Shown: one piece after another, positions 61,137-64,000 of the stretch
How the letters are laid out: every line of letters begins with the position of its first letter
Numbering within the stretch: position 1 is the first letter of the stretch
NCBI RefSeq assembly: GCF_001548375.1
Contig: NZ_AP017297.1
Coordinates: 1-64,000, forward strand
Direction of reading: 5' to 3'
DNA from: Nostoc sp. NIES-3756
GTDB taxonomy: Bacteria; Cyanobacteriota; Cyanobacteriia; Cyanobacteriales; Nostocaceae
DNA length: 64,000 nucleotides
The notes under the pieces: model-generated
Databases searched by the model: none
Told to the model about the DNA's origin: nothing
Seen by the model: the letters and a program-made list of their open reading frames with translations, nothing else
Translations under genes and position numbers: made by a program

Positions 61137-63514
61137 AAATCTAAAAGGTTAAGTTGTGTATTTTCTGTTAATTGGCTAAATGACGAAAACAACTTGTGTA
61201 GTAAGCTATCTCCTTGTTTAAGACGAATTGCTAAAATATGCTTGCAAGTGTAACCTTTTGCAAAATCAAGACAGTCACAGTTAAAGTTTCCATATTTTAA
61301 AGTAACAGTGTGAGGATCTAGTCCTCCAGTGACTCGATAAATGCCTTTGTGTTTAATAAATACCTGCAAACTCATTGCACGTCTTAGCCTATAAGGATCT
61401 ATATCCTTTGGTAAATCTATAGATGTAAGCTGGTTTTCTATTTTTTCTTCACGATAGCGATTAGCTGACCATCGACTATCGACTATTTCGGTTGCAAATT
61501 GAATCCAAGCTTCAGCACGTTTTAAAGAGATACCTTGCAAGTTTACTAATTCTGTGATTTCAGCTAGAGCCAAATCTTCAATATCATTAATACCAACTTG
61601 CTGTAAACGCTTTGCTATTTTTTCTCCTATACCTGGAACTAATGTTAAAGTTACTAATTCCTCATTTAAGCCTCCACTGACCATGCACGACAGGGCCTTG
61701 ATTTTTTCTCTTAAAGGTATAATTTCTGTTTCTTCAACTTTTTCTTTATTGCTTTCAATGGTAGACAATACAGCAGATATTGCCTGGAGAAGCCGAGACA
61801 TCGATTCACACAAACGATGTATTTCAAATACATAACAGCTATGCTGACTAGCGACTTGATTGGCATCGCCCAAACGAGTCCAGTTACGGGCAATTAAGGC
61901 AGTATTTAAAATAGCTAATAAACGTTTACCTTCAATTCCCAATAATTCTTTAATTTGATGATGGGATAAATTCAAAAGTAAACTTGGCTCATAACGTAAC
62001 TGGTCATTCAGAAACTCAAGTTGCTCAAAATCAACAGGTATAATCGGTTCACAATCTTCACTACTTGCTACCAAAATAAGTAAATCTAAAAGAGTTAACT
62101 GTTGTTCAGCTTCTAAAACTTTCCGAAACAATAATACTGTTTCAGGCGTTAACAAGTGCCGTACAGCAATCCAACCTAATCGAGTAGCCTTAAGTTGTAA
62201 AACTTCATTTTTTTCTACTTCCTGAAGCATCCCAGCCGCTAACATTTGAGCAACAATCTTCTGGATAGAAACGAGAGTTCCTTGCTGTGCTGCTAGTGAA
62301 TGATTAAAAACGACTTCTAATTGATTTTGAAATTTGCATAAACCACTGGCTACTTCGGCCACAATTTGTTCTGCTAAGGCACTCGGATTAGCTAGGGCGG
62401 AACGAATTGGCTCAAACTTTCCCTCAGAATAACGTTCAGCTTGTCCATCCCAATTCGGTGCTAACAATACTACCTCTCCCGCTTGATCAAGCCCAGGACG
62501 ACCGGCTCTTCCGGCACGTTGCCAAACGTTGTTAACTGGAAGTGGTGCAAAGTCAACACCATCAAAAATTTGTAGATCGTAGAGAATAACTTGACGGACT
62601 GGTAAATTCAACCCCATTTCTAAGGTAGCAGTGGCTACCAATACATCTAATTGGTTGTTACGGAATTTGTCTTCAACCTGATTACGGGTGCTATAGGTTA
62701 ATCCGGCGTGATGGTGTTCGGCTTTAAATCCAGCTTTCTGTAAAAGACTGGCTATATCCTCAGCCCGTCTTCGACTGTGGACAAAAATTAAGCTTTTACC
62801 TTCCTGAGCGAGATTCTTATTTACTTCTCTCAACAATAAGTCTGGTTTATCCTGAGATTTCTTATAGTGAACTACCTTCCAAGTCAAAGGGATTGGCCGC
62901 AAATTTGAGTAATACTCTACTCCTCTTAACCAGTTCGCTAACTCATAACGATTGCCCAAAGTGGCTGAAAGTCCTAAAATCCGTAAAAACGGATTAAGAC
63001 GCATCAAACGCAGGAGGACACCTTCTAACCTTGCACCCCGTCGGGGGTCTCCCAAAAGATGAAATTCATCGACAACAACTAAATCAACTTCAGGAATCCA
63101 GTTCCAATGCGATCGCCAATTTCTAGTACAGGCATCCAGTTTTTCTGGAGTCATAATTAGAAGCTCTGCTTCCTGGTAAGGTACAGGATATGAGCTATTT
63201 ACGTAGTCTCCTGTAAACACACCCACTTTGTTTTGGGCATAATAAACTTGCCAACGGGTATTTAACTCATCTGCCAAAGCTCGCAGGGGAGTAATGTAAA
63301 TAGCTCGCTTGCCTTTCTCCAGTACGCTGGCAATAGCCTGCTCTGCTAACCAAGTTTTACCGCTTCCAGTAGGCATCTGGAGTATGCAGTTAAATCCTGA
63401 AAAGAGCAAACCACTTTCTAAAATTTCTTGCTGTACTAGCGAAGTAATTCGCTGGTTACAGATTGGGGCTGATATTTTTACTGCAATTTTCTCCATGAGA
63501 CGCACATGAAGCAT
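61115..63514 (-). CDS. Ski2-like DEFH helicase with HhH and SWIM zinc finger
   Basis: 799 aa from ATG 63514; an ATG at 63496 is also possible. Motifs: Walker A QMPTGSGKT (about 46-54), PLRALADEL, IMTPEKLDA, VVDEFHLLG (about 146-154, DEFH), LGLSATLGN, QRAGRAGRPG (motif VI). An HhH unit (LVPGIGEKIAKRLQQVGIND, then LQGISLKRA) lies near 625-665. A C-terminal SWIM finger C-x-C-x(n)-C-x-H (NCDCLDFAKGYTCKHILAI, near 745-765) binds zinc. SWIM fingers recur in defence and helicase proteins. It overlaps the DpdA-like gene by 22 bp and is the first gene of the operon. Confidence 0.85.
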   Translation of the reverse strand: MLHVRLMEKIAVKISAPICNQRITSLVQQEILESGLLFSGFNCILQMPTGSGKTWLAEQAIASVLEKGKRAIYITPLRALADELNTRWQVYYAQNKVGVFTGDYVNSSYPVPYQEAELLIMTPEKLDACTRNWRSHWNWIPEVDLVVVDEFHLLGDPRRGARLEGVLLRLMRLNPFLRILGLSATLGNRYELANWLRGVEYYSNLRPIPLTWKVVHYKKSQDKPDLLLREVNKNLAQEGKSLIFVHSRRRAEDIASLLQKAGFKAEHHHAGLTYSTRNQVEDKFRNNQLDVLVATATLEMGLNLPVRQVILYDLQIFDGVDFAPLPVNNVWQRAGRAGRPGLDQAGEVVLLAPNWDGQAERYSEGKFEPIRSALANPSALAEQIVAEVASGLCKFQNQLEVVFNHSLAAQQGTLVSIQKIVAQMLAAGMLQEVEKNEVLQLKATRLGWIAVRHLLTPETVLLFRKVLEAEQQLTLLDLLILVASSEDCEPIIPVDFEQLEFLNDQLRYEPSLLLNLSHHQIKELLGIEGKRLLAILNTALIARNWTRLGDANQVASQHSCYVFEIHRLCESMSRLLQAISAVLSTIESNKEKVEETEIIPLREKIKALSCMVSGGLNEELVTLTLVPGIGEKIAKRLQQVGINDIEDLALAEITELVNLQGISLKRAEAWIQFATEIVDSRWSANRYREEKIENQLTSIDLPKDIDPYRLRRAMSLQVFIKHKGIYRVTGGLDPHTVTLKYGNFNCDCLDFAKGYTCKHILAIRLKQGDSLLHKLFSSFSQLTENTQLNLLDLWMGNHK

Positions 63515-63534
63515 CTATGCCAAGACTATATCAA

Positions 63535-63570
63535 TAAATTTTGCGTTTGTCAGAATAAACGCAAAATTTA
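63535..63570. promoter_or_regulatory. Perfect 14-bp inverted repeat in the divergent promoter region
   Basis: TAAATTTTGCGTTT (63535-63548) and AAACGCAAAATTTA (63557-63570) are exact reverse complements separated by 8 bases. They lie in the 85-bp gap between the leftward helicase-DpdA-helicase operon and the rightward HTH gene. This is the expected place for an operator bound by the HTH protein. Confidence 0.65.
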
Positions 63571-63599
63571 ATTAATAAAATTTTCTTATAAATAAAAAT

Positions 63600-64000
63600 A
63601 TGGTTGACATAGCACAGAACCTTCGTTTTTTACTTTGGCAAGATGAAATACTAAATTTGCAAAAGCGTCAAAAAGTATCAAAATGGCCTGAAAGAACAAC
63701 AAAATGGTGTCAAAAACTAGCGTTCTGGGCGGAATGTGATTTTTTAAGGGCAGAAGCAATACTTAAAGGTGCAAAAATTTCTCAAGCCGAACTTAATAAT
63801 ATCAAGCACAATAAACCACTAAATGAAGATGAGTTTCTAGCTATAACTAATGCAGATATGTTGCATTTACAGCTAGATAACCAACCTCTAAATATATGGC
63901 AAGAGAATGTTCTCTTTTTACTTGATAGGTTAAATCATGGAGATAAATCAAAATTAGCTAAGGTTCTAAAGACAAGTCCATCAAATTTTTCAAGATGGAA
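63600..64000 (+). CDS. Tandem HTH regulator, cut by the right edge
   Basis: I read this frame directly from ATG 63600; it is open for 133 codons to the window end. Two helix-turn-helix-like segments are seen: FLRAEAILKGAKISQAELNN (about 47-66) and SKLAKVLKTSPSNFSRW (about 117-133), each Cro/CI-like (A-K-x-L-x-x-S-x-S-x-x-S-R-W in the second). It is divergent from the DpdA operon, with a perfect 14-bp inverted repeat between them, so it is probably the island's regulator. The C-terminus is not seen, so a sensor domain may be missing. Confidence 0.6.
   Translation, partial: MVDIAQNLRFLLWQDEILNLQKRQKVSKWPERTTKWCQKLAFWAECDFLRAEAILKGAKISQAELNNIKHNKPLNEDEFLAITNADMLHLQLDNQPLNIWQENVLFLLDRLNHGDKSKLAKVLKTSPSNFSRW

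Overview
The window looks like part of a large conjugative plasmid (or an integrated plasmid-like element) of a filamentous, Nostoc/Anabaena-type cyanobacterium. The palindrome GCGATCGC (HIP1), a cyanobacterial hallmark, recurs throughout. Heptameric short tandem repeats are present, even inside two genes. Several protein types (DUF3854 domain, STAND-WD40, AAA-like ATPases) are typical of cyanobacteria. No rRNA, intact tRNA or CRISPR array is visible.

Layout. 1-7.2 kb (mostly minus strand): a UvrD-type helicase running off the left edge, a Cys-containing hypothetical, an Rpn-family nuclease with a relic of a second copy, a tandem pair of paralogous small proteins with duplicated leaders, and a SAP-like DNA-binding candidate, separated by hairpins and inverted repeats. 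7.2-13.8 kb: a compact minus-strand operon of ten genes, many overlapping by 1-13 bases. It starts with a ParM-like actin, has two ribbon-helix-helix (RHH)-like proteins and several small unknowns, and ends with a membrane FtsK/TraD-like ATPase. It is bracketed by a 9-bp tandem repeat with a divergent small RHH gene on one side and a TGCCGTA iteron cluster on the other. 13.8-17.6 kb: a non-coding stretch and a primase-polymerase-like protein that may be the replication protein, closed by a strong terminator. 17.7-23.2 kb: a three-gene minus-strand operon of an AAA protein, a membrane-spanning AAA/14-WD40 STAND protein and a DUF2272 peptidase-like protein. 25.1-39.3 kb: a plus-strand type IV secretion operon (VirB2, B3/B4 fusion, B5-, B6-, B8-, B10- and B9-like, coupling protein VirD4, plus accessory genes). 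39.3-44.2 kb: a convergent MOBF relaxase-helicase fused to a DUF3854/Toprim-like domain. 44.3-47.3 kb: a second actin-type partition locus with a 22-bp repeat array and a third gene carrying a dnaX-type A_AAA_AAG slippery site. 47.4-48.6 kb: ardA anti-restriction and an RHH regulator with paired palindromic operators.

48.8-64 kb is a defence-type island. It contains MazG, NurA, McrB-like and McrC-like proteins, a small unknown, HerA, and a 704-aa unknown with a nuclease-like N-terminus. These face a minus-strand operon of helicase (HhH plus SWIM zinc finger), a TGT/DpdA-like base-exchange enzyme, and a second helicase. A divergent tandem-HTH regulator and a perfect 14-bp inverted repeat lie at the head of that operon. 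This is the best candidate for a little-described system: a HerA-NurA/McrBC-like effector set next to a DpdA-twin-helicase module, with none of the preQ0 synthesis genes in view.

Replication (primase-like), segregation (two ParM loci), transfer (relaxase, VirD4, T4SS), entry protection (ArdA) and cargo (defence island, STAND operon, Rpn) form a coherent large-plasmid gene set. All functional calls come from reading motifs by eye; no database search was run.
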